From the IMG/VR virus record IMGVR_UViG_3300032893_000763, positions 1-64,000 of that record: a DNA stretch of 64,000 nt. One strand, given 5' to 3'. The DNA comes from a virus. The notes below the pieces were generated by a model. The model worked only from the letters and a program-made list of their open reading frames with translations, was not told the origin of the DNA and did no database searches. Numbering within the stretch: the stretch's first letter is position 1; every line of letters begins with the position of its first letter. The translations under genes and the position numbers were made by a program. Positions 1-6,560 of the stretch are shown here, in pieces.

Positions 1-793
1 TGATCGCGGCGAGTTCGTTGGCGAGCGCCTCGAACTCGCTGTGGCCCGTGACGACACCCTTGAGCGCCTTCACGGCGAGGTCGATCCGCTCCTTGTAGTT
101 CTTCGTGTGCTTGAAGGAGAAGATCACGCCCTGCCGCTTGGCCTGGCCCTCGGCCTGGCCCCGCGTGTTGGCGCAGACGATGCGCACGTCGGTGCCGCCG
201 AAGTTGAGAGCGCCGCCGCCGTCGTGCCGCCAGGTGGCGAAGATGTACGGGTAGACGAAGGAGTCATCGCCCGGCACCTGGAACGGGAAGTCGAGCCGCG
301 CGGTGACGAAGCACGAGGCTCCGTCTTCGAGCGTGCCGCCCGTCTCGTAGTTGATCCGCATGGTGCGGTTGAGGTTCTCGTCCGAGAGGATCTGATCGAG
401 GATGTCCCACGGGACTTCGTTCGGGATCGGCTCGTACGACGCGAGCACGTGGCGGATGGACTTGCCGTGGAGCGGGCCGGGCACGCCGTTGCGAAGCTGC
501 GTGATGACGAGGCCCTTGTCCTTCTCGGAGCGACGGTACGAGCGCCACTCGTAGAGGCCGGTGGGCTTGCCCTCCGACGTGAGCCGCTCGACGCGAACCA
601 TCGGGCCGACGTAGCTCTCGGGGTTGTCGATGATCCGGCCCTCGTCGCCCACGCACGTCTGCACGAGGCCGAAGTCGTGACCGGCGGCGACGAACGCGAC
701 CTCGCGGCCGGGGTACTCCTGGAAGATGTCGTTCTCCAGCCGGTGCCACGAGGGCGTCCGGTAGGTGAACAGCGAGTTGACGAGTGCGCTCAT
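1..793 (-). CDS. DUF932 / TIGR03299-type phage protein (partial, runs off left edge)
   Basis: At least 264 residues are visible; the C-terminus lies beyond the left edge. The protein begins MSALVNSLFTYRTPSWHRLE and contains the family's late motif FSFKHTKNYKERI, which places it in the DUF932 (phage/plasmid-like TIGR03299) family. Members occur in replication or early regions of actinophages; their biochemical role is not settled. The ATG at 793 follows a GAAGGAGGAAGGC ribosome site, and a sigma70-like promoter lies just upstream. As first gene after that promoter it probably heads the early genes lying further left. Confidence 0.8.
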   Translation of the reverse strand, partial: MSALVNSLFTYRTPSWHRLENDIFQEYPGREVAFVAAGHDFGLVQTCVGDEGRIIDNPESYVGPMVRVERLTSEGKPTGLYEWRSYRRSEKDKGLVITQLRNGVPGPLHGKSIRHVLASYEPIPNEVPWDILDQILSDENLNRTMRINYETGGTLEDGASCFVTARLDFPFQVPGDDSFVYPYIFATWRHDGGGALNFGGTDVRIVCANTRGQAEGQAKRQGVIFSFKHTKNYKERIDLAVKALKGVVTGHSEFEALANELAAI

Positions 794-809
794 GCCTTCC
801 TCCTTCTTC

Positions 810-860
810 GGTTTTAGATCCTGATGGCCGTATCGTAGCCACGGTTTAGAATCCTGTCAA
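810..860 (-). promoter_or_regulatory. Early promoter for the DUF932 gene with operator-like repeats
   Basis: Minus-strand TTGACA (855-860), 17-nt spacer, TACGAT (832-837). A GGTTTTAGATCC element (810-821) and a variant GGTTTAGAATCC (843-854) flank the -10 box. The same element recurs near two other early promoters, so it may be an operator. Confidence 0.75.
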
Positions 861-920
861 GAGGGAGCCACGATAGAGCTTCGGAGCCCGCATGGTTCCT
901 GCTATAGTGTCGCGCGACAG

Positions 921-1373
921 TTGACCGAATCTCCACAAAATGCGACGACGCTCCACGACCCGAACCGGCCCGTCGAAGGCCCGGCGGTCGTGTACGGGCT
1001 CGTCACCACCTTCGCGCCCGAGCGCATCGTGTACGTCGGTGCGACTGTGCAGCACCCCGCCGCCCGCATCGCCACCGGCACCTACCCCGTGAAGCGGGCC
1101 GAGATCCGGTACACCGTGCTGTGGGCCGGTGATCCCGAGGAGATGTTCGAGGCCGAGCGTGCGTGGATCGAGCGCCTCAGCCCGCCGTGGAACAGGAACG
1201 GCGGTGGAGGCGGGCGCGGCCACACGATAGACGTGGATCGCGCCGTCGCCCTCTACGAGGAGGGCTTGAGCGTGCGCCAGGTGGCGAAGCGTCTCGGGTG
1301 CCACCATGCCACAGTGGCCCGCGCCATCCCCGAGGCGCTGCGGCGCTCGGTAGGCGCGGGCCGGACTCGCTAG
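921..1373 (+). CDS. GIY-YIG-like endonuclease with C-terminal helix-turn-helix
   Basis: A 150-residue protein starting at TTG. Residues ~22-45 read VVYGLVTTFAPERIVYVGAT, matching the paired aromatic-Gly strands of GIY-YIG nucleases (Y..V and Y-V-G), followed by an E..WI..L segment and a terminal Asn. Residues ~105-140 (ALYEEGLSVRQVAKRLGCHH) form a helix-turn-helix like those used by free-standing phage homing endonucleases for DNA binding. It is the only plus-strand gene in the first 13 kb and overlaps the end of a convergent frameshifted gene, consistent with a selfish insertion. The start is uncertain; a TATAGT box (903-908) lies upstream. Confidence 0.7.
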   Translation: MTESPQNATTLHDPNRPVEGPAVVYGLVTTFAPERIVYVGATVQHPAARIATGTYPVKRAEIRYTVLWAGDPEEMFEAERAWIERLSPPWNRNGGGGGRGHTIDVDRAVALYEEGLSVRQVAKRLGCHHATVARAIPEALRRSVGAGRTR

Positions 1374-1664
1374 CGCGAGAAGATCGGCACGCAGACGTAG
1401 GCGTAGTCGCCCTCGTCGGGGCTCTCGCGCTCCGCGAGCCACTGCGCGAGCGTGGCCTCGGCGGCGAGCATCGCGCTCTCCTCCGAGTCGAACGGGCCCG
1501 ACGGCGTGCACGAGACGGTCGAACGCCTCGGCCTGGAGGTCGATCCACACGTAGACCCACCCGTCCGCTGCCTGGCCCCGAGCGCGGTCGAGCCGCGCGA
1601 GGAGGTCAACCACGTTGGAGGGCAAGCCCCCGCCGCCAGGGGCTTCCCCCATCACGCTACGCAT
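1370..1664 (-). pseudogene. Hypothetical gene interrupted by a frameshift
   Basis: The first part starts at ATG 1664, which overlaps the previous gene's stop, and reads coherently to ADGWVYVWIDLQAEAFDRLV. The coherent remainder, PFDSEESAMLAAEATLAQWL to YVCVPIFSR, lies in the +1 frame. The switch is near 1495-1505 (GTCGGGCCCGTTCG). Together they give about 97 residues of unknown function. Either a real one-base indel, a programmed +1 shift at GGGCCC, or a sequencing error explains it. Confidence 0.55.
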
Positions 1665-2001
1665 CGTCGCCACGGTCGCGCCGCTCATCGGCCTCGTGCG
1701 TCTGCTCCAGGAGTGCGACGACGATGCCACCCCGCTCTCTGACGCACAGAAGCGGAAGCTCTACGCCGCGTTCGACGCACAGGTGCACGACTTCCGGGTG
1801 GCGCTCGGAGTCCCTGACGCCGCCGTGCCGGTAGCGCGGGAGCAGGTGGTGTTGCTTGTGCAGCGTCTCACGCATCTCCCTCTGCTTGCGCACGAGGTAG
1901 ACGAGCAGCATGAGGTTCATGACGACCACCACGAAGGTGATCCCCGAACGCACGACCTCGTACCAATCCAGCGCCGTCCACGTGTTAGTTGAAATGACCA
2001 T
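1657..2001 (-). CDS. Small single-pass membrane protein
   Basis: 114 residues. A hydrophobic helix at about residues 18-38 (SGITFVVVVMNLMLLVYLV) is followed by a charged, His- and Glu-rich cytoplasmic tail. No family recognised. The ATG at 2001 lies downstream of GGAGTCACGG, and the stop overlaps the start of the next gene (ATGCGTAG), indicating translational coupling. Confidence 0.6.
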   Translation of the reverse strand: MVISTNTWTALDWYEVVRSGITFVVVVMNLMLLVYLVRKQREMRETLHKQHHLLPRYRHGGVRDSERHPEVVHLCVERGVELPLLCVRERGGIVVALLEQTHEADERRDRGDDA

Positions 2002-2087
2002 CCGTGACTCCTCTCGTTGGTTGATCCCGGCCCGCCTCCGATCACGAGGAGGGGAGGAGGATGAAGGCGGGCCGGAACCGTGCGAGG

Positions 2088-2867
2088 TCAGGCAGCGACC
2101 TCGGTCGCGCTCTCCATCACGTGCGAGAACCACGCGGCGGAGAACTCCATGATGTCGATGCCCGCGAGATGCGCGGCGTCGAGCGAGAGGCCGAGTACCT
2201 GCTCGACCGCCTGCGTGAGCGCCTTGCCGGGCAGCTTGTTGCGCACGGCGTCGTCGCGGAGCGCGGCGACCACCGGGCCGAGTTCCCGTCCGATGGACTG
2301 GACGGCCATGACGACGCCGAGCGACTCGTCCGCGACGTGCTGCTCGACCACACGCTCCGCCTGGACGAGCACCTGCGACGGGGAGAGTTCCTTCCCCTCC
2401 GCGATGACGCCGGTCGGCGTGGCAGTCGCGGGCGTTGCGGCGCGGCGCGGCTCCCTCGGCTCGGTGGGCGCGGGCGCGGGCCTCTCCTGCATGAGCCCGG
2501 CCTCCTGGAGCGCCTCCTTGGTGATCTTGGAGCGCCCATCCTCGACGCGGGCCGCGAACTCCTTGGCGACCCAATAGCGGATGGACACCTTGAACGACTC
2601 GCGCTCGTCGGGGTCGGGGATCGCGTTCTCGTACAGCGTGGCGATGGCCCCACGGTACTGCGGCGTCTCGCCCCGGTAGTCCGGCCTGCCGTCCTTCTCG
2701 AACGTGAGCCGGAGGTTGACGATGGCCTTGGCGATCTTCGCCATCGCCTTCTTCACATCGCCATACGAGGCGAACGCACGTGCAGCGTTGGCGACCGCCT
2801 GCTTCTGATGAGGGGTCAGGGACTCCTCGACGGTGGCCTCGGCTGCGGCTGCGGCTTCGGTTGTCAT
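2088..2867 (-). CDS. Hypothetical early protein, 259 aa
   Basis: No family recognised. It has an Ala/Glu-rich N-terminus, a basic helical middle (KKAMAKIAKAIVNLRLTFEK), a Pro/Ala-rich linker near residues 128-155 and a helical C-terminal half. The ATG at 2867 follows GAAGGAGG. It has its own promoter and a 19-bp inverted repeat in its 5' leader. The two-domain shape would suit a nucleic-acid-binding or replication accessory protein, but that is a guess. Confidence 0.65.
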   Translation of the reverse strand: MTTEAAAAAEATVEESLTPHQKQAVANAARAFASYGDVKKAMAKIAKAIVNLRLTFEKDGRPDYRGETPQYRGAIATLYENAIPDPDERESFKVSIRYWVAKEFAARVEDGRSKITKEALQEAGLMQERPAPAPTEPREPRRAATPATATPTGVIAEGKELSPSQVLVQAERVVEQHVADESLGVVMAVQSIGRELGPVVAALRDDAVRNKLPGKALTQAVEQVLGLSLDAAHLAGIDIMEFSAAWFSHVMESATEVAA

Positions 2868-2889
2868 GCTGTGCCTCCTTCGTTCCGGT

Positions 2890-2952
2890 AGCGTGAACTT
2901 TTCACGCTGCCTGGTTACTTGAAGGCTAAGCGACGACCGAAGGATCTGTCAA
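2890..2952 (-). promoter_or_regulatory. Promoter plus 19-bp inverted repeat in the leader
   Basis: Minus-strand TTGACA (2947-2952), 18-nt spacer, TAGCCT (2923-2928). Between this promoter and the ribosome site lies the palindrome AGCGTGAACTTTTCACGCT (2890-2908), a form of the dyad also found at 18,772 and 40,437. Confidence 0.7.
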
Positions 2953-2977
2953 GTGCGAGTTAGCTCGCTGCGAGGGA

Positions 2978-3268
2978 TTAGCAGGGAGTGGAGTAGCCCT
3001 CGCGGAGCCATGCCTCTGCGATGAGTTCCTCGCAGCGGTCGGCCGCACGTTGACGCTCCTTGCGCGAGTGCGAGTGCGCCCGGAGCGAGTGGACACAGAC
3101 AACGGCCGGATCGTCCGGCTGCTCGACTGCGAAGATGGAGAGCCCGCCAACTTGGAGACGGTTGGCCTCGGCCTTGAGCATGTCGCCCACAAGATCGTCG
3201 CCGTGCTCGTACTCGACTGCCGCAAGGTCGTTGATGTGGTGCACGACCCGATCCACTGTTCCGCTCAA
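2978..3268 (-). CDS. Hypothetical protein, 96 aa
   Basis: Acidic N-terminal half (VDRVVHHINDLAAVEYEHGD) and a basic helical C-terminal half with RKERQRAADRCEEL. No recognised domain. TTG start at 3268, eight bases after GAGGAGGT. Transcribed from its own promoter. Confidence 0.6.
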   Translation of the reverse strand: MSGTVDRVVHHINDLAAVEYEHGDDLVGDMLKAEANRLQVGGLSIFAVEQPDDPAVVCVHSLRAHSHSRKERQRAADRCEELIAEAWLREGYSTPC

Positions 3269-3312
3269 GACCCCGTACCTCCTCTGTTGTTGACCGCTGT
3301 CTTACAAGTTAC

Positions 3313-3342
3313 AAGTTATGTGACTTGCAGAGGTTCTGTCAA
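3313..3342 (-). promoter_or_regulatory. Sigma70-like promoter
   Basis: Minus-strand TTGACA (3337-3342), 18-nt spacer, TAACTT (3313-3318), upstream of the 96-aa gene ending at 2978. Confidence 0.7.
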
Positions 3343-3346
3343 GCTC

Positions 3347-3922
3347 TCAGTCCGAATATGACCCGTGCGAGTCATACGTCCAGGCGTCGGAGCCCGCGTC
3401 GAGGCGGGTACCGGCCACGGTGTCGATGAAGGCGTAGCCCTCCTCCAGCGGCCACGCGGCAGCCTCGGCCTCAGCCCACTCGTCCCACGACGTGCAGTAG
3501 GCTTCCTCGTCGCCCACGACACGCACGAGCGCGAAGCGCCCGGTCTTGAAGGTATCTGCCCCGACCGCCCCGGTGGCCTGCGGCGTTCCCTCCGCCTCCT
3601 GCTCGGGTACCTCTAGCGACGGGGCAGTCTCGTGGTCATCCGTGATGCAGCACGTCGGCGTGCAGTCCGCGCCACCGCAGATGAGGCAGCCGTACCGCTC
3701 GTGCTCCTCCGCGATGGTGCCGCCGAACTTCGGATCGAGCGCCTCCTCGGGCTCGGGGATCTCCAGTCCGGCAGCGCGGAGCACGCCCTTCGGCCGCACG
3801 CTGAGTGCGCCGTCGCGCTCGCGCTCGATGTCGGCGTAGGAGTCGGTGCACACGGTGCTCGTGCCGACGATCCGCCAGGAGTCGCCCGCGCCGTCGGTGA
3901 ACGTGAACGGGCCGGTCTTCAC
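3347..3922 (-). CDS. Hypothetical Cys-rich protein, 191 aa
   Basis: GTG start at 3922 overlaps the stop of the gene upstream (GTGA). A cysteine cluster near the middle (YGCLICGGADCTPTCC) could bind a metal; the rest is acidic. The C-terminal part (WDEWAEAEAAAWPLEEGYAF) looks folded but matches no family I know. Last gene of a tightly coupled minus-strand operon. Confidence 0.65.
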   Translation of the reverse strand: MKTGPFTFTDGAGDSWRIVGTSTVCTDSYADIERERDGALSVRPKGVLRAAGLEIPEPEEALDPKFGGTIAEEHERYGCLICGGADCTPTCCITDDHETAPSLEVPEQEAEGTPQATGAVGADTFKTGRFALVRVVGDEEAYCTSWDEWAEAEAAAWPLEEGYAFIDTVAGTRLDAGSDAWTYDSHGSYSD

Positions 3923-4308
3923 GGCTTGAACGGCTCGATGTGGATATGGACGGGGTAGTCCTGATGCGCGGAGCGGAGCATGTTCGCCATGTTGATCGCT
4001 CCTTGCGGATTCCATGAGTGGATCGTGACCTTCGGCGGGACAAGCCGGAGCGCGACCATCGCCCGCACGAGGTCGAGGCCCGTCTCCTCCGAGCGCCCGG
4101 CGAGGAAGATCGCGTGCGCTTGGTTGGGGTCGGCCTTCTGCATCTCGGCGTACGTCTCGGGCATCTCGATGTGGTCGAGGCCGAGGTCGTGGTCGAGCGA
4201 GCACTCCTCGATCTCCGTATGGAGCAGAAGCCGAACCGCCTCCTGGTTGGTGCGAGCCCACAGCCACCCCTCAGGAGCCGGGCGAATGTCGTCGTGCCAC
4301 AGCTTCAC
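3919..4308 (-). CDS. Cyclic-phosphate-processing receiver-like (cREC) domain protein
   Basis: 129 residues. The GTG start at 4308 overlaps the upstream stop. The N-terminus KLWHDDIRPAPEGWLWARTN and the later CSLDHDLGLD match the small receiver-like fold with an N-terminal acidic DD.RP.P.GW motif and an S-L-D-H-D-L-G loop, annotated in Pfam as cREC_REC. Family members were proposed computationally to act on cyclic phosphates in RNA repair or nucleotide signalling. That function is known for the family only by prediction. Confidence 0.7.
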   Translation of the reverse strand: MKLWHDDIRPAPEGWLWARTNQEAVRLLLHTEIEECSLDHDLGLDHIEMPETYAEMQKADPNQAHAIFLAGRSEETGLDLVRAMVALRLVPPKVTIHSWNPQGAINMANMLRSAHQDYPVHIHIEPFKP

Positions 4309-4526
4309 GAACGCCTCTTGAGCCTGCGCATCTCGCGGTTGCTCGGTGTGATGTTCGCGCCCTGCTTGCGCCCGCACCGGCAGGTGATGACGGAGACACG
4401 CTTGCCGTCGATCACGGCCGTGTAGAGCGTCTTCGGGTGCCGCCGTGCAGCGCAGTAGATCGCGTACAAGAAGTTCGGGAGCAGCTTCTCAACCACGGCG
4501 GACATCGCGGATTGTGGGTCTGTCAC
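4305..4526 (-). CDS. Hypothetical basic protein, 73 aa
   Basis: Basic C-terminus (SNREMRRLKRRS) and one CRCGRKQG turn. The stop overlaps the start of the cREC gene. No family recognised. Confidence 0.6.
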   Translation of the reverse strand: MTDPQSAMSAVVEKLLPNFLYAIYCAARRHPKTLYTAVIDGKRVSVITCRCGRKQGANITPSNREMRRLKRRS

Positions 4527-4741
4527 GGCTTGAGCACCTCCGCGCGGTTGATCTCGACCATGAACAGGTCGGGCGCACCTTCGGTGCCGATGACTAGCCA
4601 GCGATGGTCGCCCAACCAGATGAGCAAGTCACCTTCGCCAATCTCCTTGCGCAGCGCGCCCTCGATCCACTCGGCGTAGCCGTCGAGAACGGCATCCGCG
4701 CCCCACTCCGGCTTTTTTGCGGCCGACGGTTCGCGCTTCAC
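4523..4741 (-). CDS. Hypothetical protein, 72 aa
   Basis: GTG start at 4741 overlaps the stop of the 51-aa gene upstream. Contains a strand-rich core, DLLIWLGDHRWLVIGTEGAP. No recognised family. Confidence 0.55.
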   Translation of the reverse strand: MKREPSAAKKPEWGADAVLDGYAEWIEGALRKEIGEGDLLIWLGDHRWLVIGTEGAPDLFMVEINRAEVLKP

Positions 4742-4893
4742 TTCGCCACCACCTTGCCGCAGCGGCGGCACGTCTTGAGGATGCCCTTCGCGCCGATGTC
4801 CCATAGCGGAGGGGACACTCGGCGGATCTGCCAGTCATGCCGGAACGGCAGACATCTTTTCGCGGCCTCTGATGTGCGAGACGGGTCAGGCAT
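4738..4893 (-). CDS. Small CxxC protein, 51 aa
   Basis: Begins MPDPSRTSEAAKRC and ends TCRRCGKVVAK. One upstream Cys, one His and the CRRC pair could form a zinc knuckle. It links its neighbours by 4-8 bp overlaps at both ends, which supports it despite its size. Confidence 0.55.
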   Translation of the reverse strand: MPDPSRTSEAAKRCLPFRHDWQIRRVSPPLWDIGAKGILKTCRRCGKVVAK

Positions 4894-5050
4894 AGATCGT
4901 CACCGCCATCCGCGTCGGCTCCGTCGCCGTGTATCGACCCGGTTCCGCGTACAGCGCCGCAGTCGCGCGGGCAGGCTGCGCGGCGAGATCAGCCTTGGTC
5001 GGCTTCCGCTTCCTCGCGGCCGAGCGGTCGGGTGCGTTCAACGTCCCCAC
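4886..5050 (-). CDS. Hypothetical basic protein, 54 aa
   Basis: GTG start at 5050 lies inside the end of the 34-aa membrane gene. The protein is basic (RSAARKRKPTKADL) with a strand-forming C-terminus. The start is inferred from operon packing; function unknown. Confidence 0.45.
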   Translation of the reverse strand: MGTLNAPDRSAARKRKPTKADLAAQPARATAALYAEPGRYTATEPTRMAVTIYA

Positions 5051-5142
5051 CGTCGATCCACACGACGCCCCTGGACTGCGACGATGCCTACCGCGACGAG
5101 CGCGACGATGAGCACGACAGCGCAGACGATGTAGTCGAGCAT
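5038..5142 (-). CDS. Mini membrane protein, 34 aa
   Basis: One hydrophobic helix (IVCAVVLIVALVAVGIVAV) followed by a basic tail (GRRVDRRWGR), a typical inside-positive single-pass topology. Overlaps the next gene by 13 bp. Function unknown. Confidence 0.5.
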   Translation of the reverse strand: MLDYIVCAVVLIVALVAVGIVAVQGRRVDRRWGR

Positions 5143-5178
5143 CACGCACGACCCTTCGCGGCCTTGGAATGGTCTGAA

Positions 5179-5469
5179 TCAGCCGACACGCTCGACCTCC
5201 TGCCCGATGTTGCCGTTGTCGAGCCGGACGAGCTTGTGCGTCTCACGGTGGACGCGGTAGCCGTCGTTCCACAGCCGCTCGTAGAGATCGGCAGCGTGGG
5301 ACTCATCGTTCGCGTCGATGACGACCTTGTGCGTGGTCATCATCACGCGCTTGTTTGCGGCCTTATCTATGGGTTCGCTGCCCGAAGTCGGCGGAGGCAA
5401 AGGGGGAGCCTTACGACCGTTCGCGGCCTTGGAGGGGCCGCGATCACAACTCTGTCCGCTTTCAATCAT
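5179..5469 (-). CDS. Hypothetical protein, 96 aa
   Basis: ATG at 5469 overlaps the upstream stop (ATGA). The N-terminal ~40 residues are Pro/Ser/Lys-rich; the folded part starts around MMTTHKVVIDANDESHAADL. A TTGCAA-N17-TACAGT box ends 6 nt before the ATG, so a leaderless transcript is also possible. Confidence 0.6.
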   Translation of the reverse strand: MIESGQSCDRGPSKAANGRKAPPLPPPTSGSEPIDKAANKRVMMTTHKVVIDANDESHAADLYERLWNDGYRVHRETHKLVRLDNGNIGQEVERVG

Positions 5470-5750
5470 GCGCTTACTGTAGCCGAGCCGCTCCGAGTTT
5501 GCAAGTGCCGCCGCCCGCGCCCGGCACGGCGATCCACGCACGTACCGCACGCCTCGGTGTAGTTCGACTGCTCGGTGCCGCACTCGGAGCAGCGGGGCTC
5601 AACCTCGTGGATGCGCGACGGCATGAGGAAGTGTCCCTGCGTCCGAAGCTCGTGCAGGCGGCGGGACGTGCGCCGCGCGATGCGCTGCTTCGACTTGTTC
5701 GTCTCCACAGGCACCGCGCGGAATGAGTCCTTGGTGACGAACCTATGCAC
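5466..5750 (-). CDS. Zinc-ribbon protein, 94 aa
   Basis: GTG start at 5750. CSECGTEQSNYTEACGTC is a compact four-Cys zinc ribbon, flanked by basic segments (TNKSKQRIARRTSRRLHELR) that suggest nucleic-acid binding. Overlaps both neighbours. Partner and target unknown. Confidence 0.65.
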   Translation of the reverse strand: MHRFVTKDSFRAVPVETNKSKQRIARRTSRRLHELRTQGHFLMPSRIHEVEPRCSECGTEQSNYTEACGTCVDRRAGRGRRHLQTRSGSATVSA

Positions 5751-5916
5751 GCTTGATGGTGCGAGTGATCGCGGGCTCGGTGACGACGCCCTCCGTGCAG
5801 ATGCGGGCGAACCTCGGCCAGTTGAGCCGGAGCGTGCCGGGCCGACGAAGGCGTGCGAGCCGGACGTGCTTGACGCCGTGCTCCTTGCGGATGCTGCGAG
5901 CCTTGGTGGCGTTCAT
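5743..5916 (-). CDS. Small basic protein, 57 aa
   Basis: Sequence begins MNATKARSIRKEHGVKHVRL and is strongly basic. Both ends overlap neighbouring genes (TGATG at the start, 8 bp at the end). Possibly nucleic-acid binding; no family recognised. Confidence 0.55.
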   Translation of the reverse strand: MNATKARSIRKEHGVKHVRLARLRRPGTLRLNWPRFARICTEGVVTEPAITRTIKRA

Positions 5917-6266
5917 CAGAACTTCTTACCTCCCTCTGCCCTGCGGGCTTCGTGCGTGTGGTCGGCGCGGATCGCGTTGTACGCCCGCTTCTCTTGGTAC
6001 GCCCCTTCGAGGTCGTAGCCGTAGGCGTCGGCGTAGTCGAAGATGCGGATGAGCGCATCGGCAAGCTCGACCTCCGCCATGAGGCGGTGCGGCAGCTTGT
6101 CGTCCATCAGGCCCTTGCGCTCGCCCTCCATCGCCTCTGCGATCTCCGAGACGATGAGCATGAGAAGCTCGCCCCGGTTGCGCTGGATGGGCTCGCCCGT
6201 GACGACATCGACCCACCACTTGATGTTGTCGGCGTGCGACTGCGCCGCGTAGTCGTTGAGGTTCAC
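5916..6266 (-). CDS. MazG-like nucleotide pyrophosphohydrolase
   Basis: 116 residues, GTG start overlapping the upstream stop. The alpha-helical MazG pattern is visible: IVSEIAEAMEGERKG carries the first acidic helix and EVELADALIRIFDYA the second (ExxD). MazG-family enzymes hydrolyse NTPs or dNTPs to NMPs; phage copies are thought to tune nucleotide pools or alarmones. The metal ligands look intact, unlike those of the neighbouring paralogue. Confidence 0.75.
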   Translation of the reverse strand: MNLNDYAAQSHADNIKWWVDVVTGEPIQRNRGELLMLIVSEIAEAMEGERKGLMDDKLPHRLMAEVELADALIRIFDYADAYGYDLEGAYQEKRAYNAIRADHTHEARRAEGGKKF

Positions 6267-6550
6267 CTGCGGTTGTTGAGGTCGAGGTTCTCCTCGGCCA
6301 CGTCTTCGAGCGAGACGCCGAGTTCCGTGGCGCAGGCGGACACGTACCACAGCGCCTTGCCGATCTCGCGCTTGATCGTGGCCTGTGCGTCGGGCGTCAC
6401 GCCATCCTTCAAGAGTCCGAGCAGCGCCTCCGAGACGCTACCGGACGCGGCCGAGAGCCCCGCGACGGCGAACATGAAGCCGGGGTTGTCGCCCTGGCCG
6501 GGGTAGGTGGCCTGCTTGTCCTGCTCGTGCTGGTAGTCCTTGAACTCCAT
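6263..6550 (-). CDS. MazG-like paralogue, probably catalytically degenerate
   Basis: 95 residues. The N-terminus (YQHEQDKQATYPGQG) and KREIGKALWYVSACATELGV follow the MazG-like layout usually written ELGDxLWY. The expected GE.GE.xE helix reads GSVSEALLG and the ExxD helix reads EIGK, so two or more metal ligands are missing. It overlaps the intact MazG gene by 4 bp and may form an inactive subunit with it. Confidence 0.65.
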   Translation of the reverse strand: MEFKDYQHEQDKQATYPGQGDNPGFMFAVAGLSAASGSVSEALLGLLKDGVTPDAQATIKREIGKALWYVSACATELGVSLEDVAEENLDLNNRR

Positions 6551-6560
6551 ACGTTCCTCC

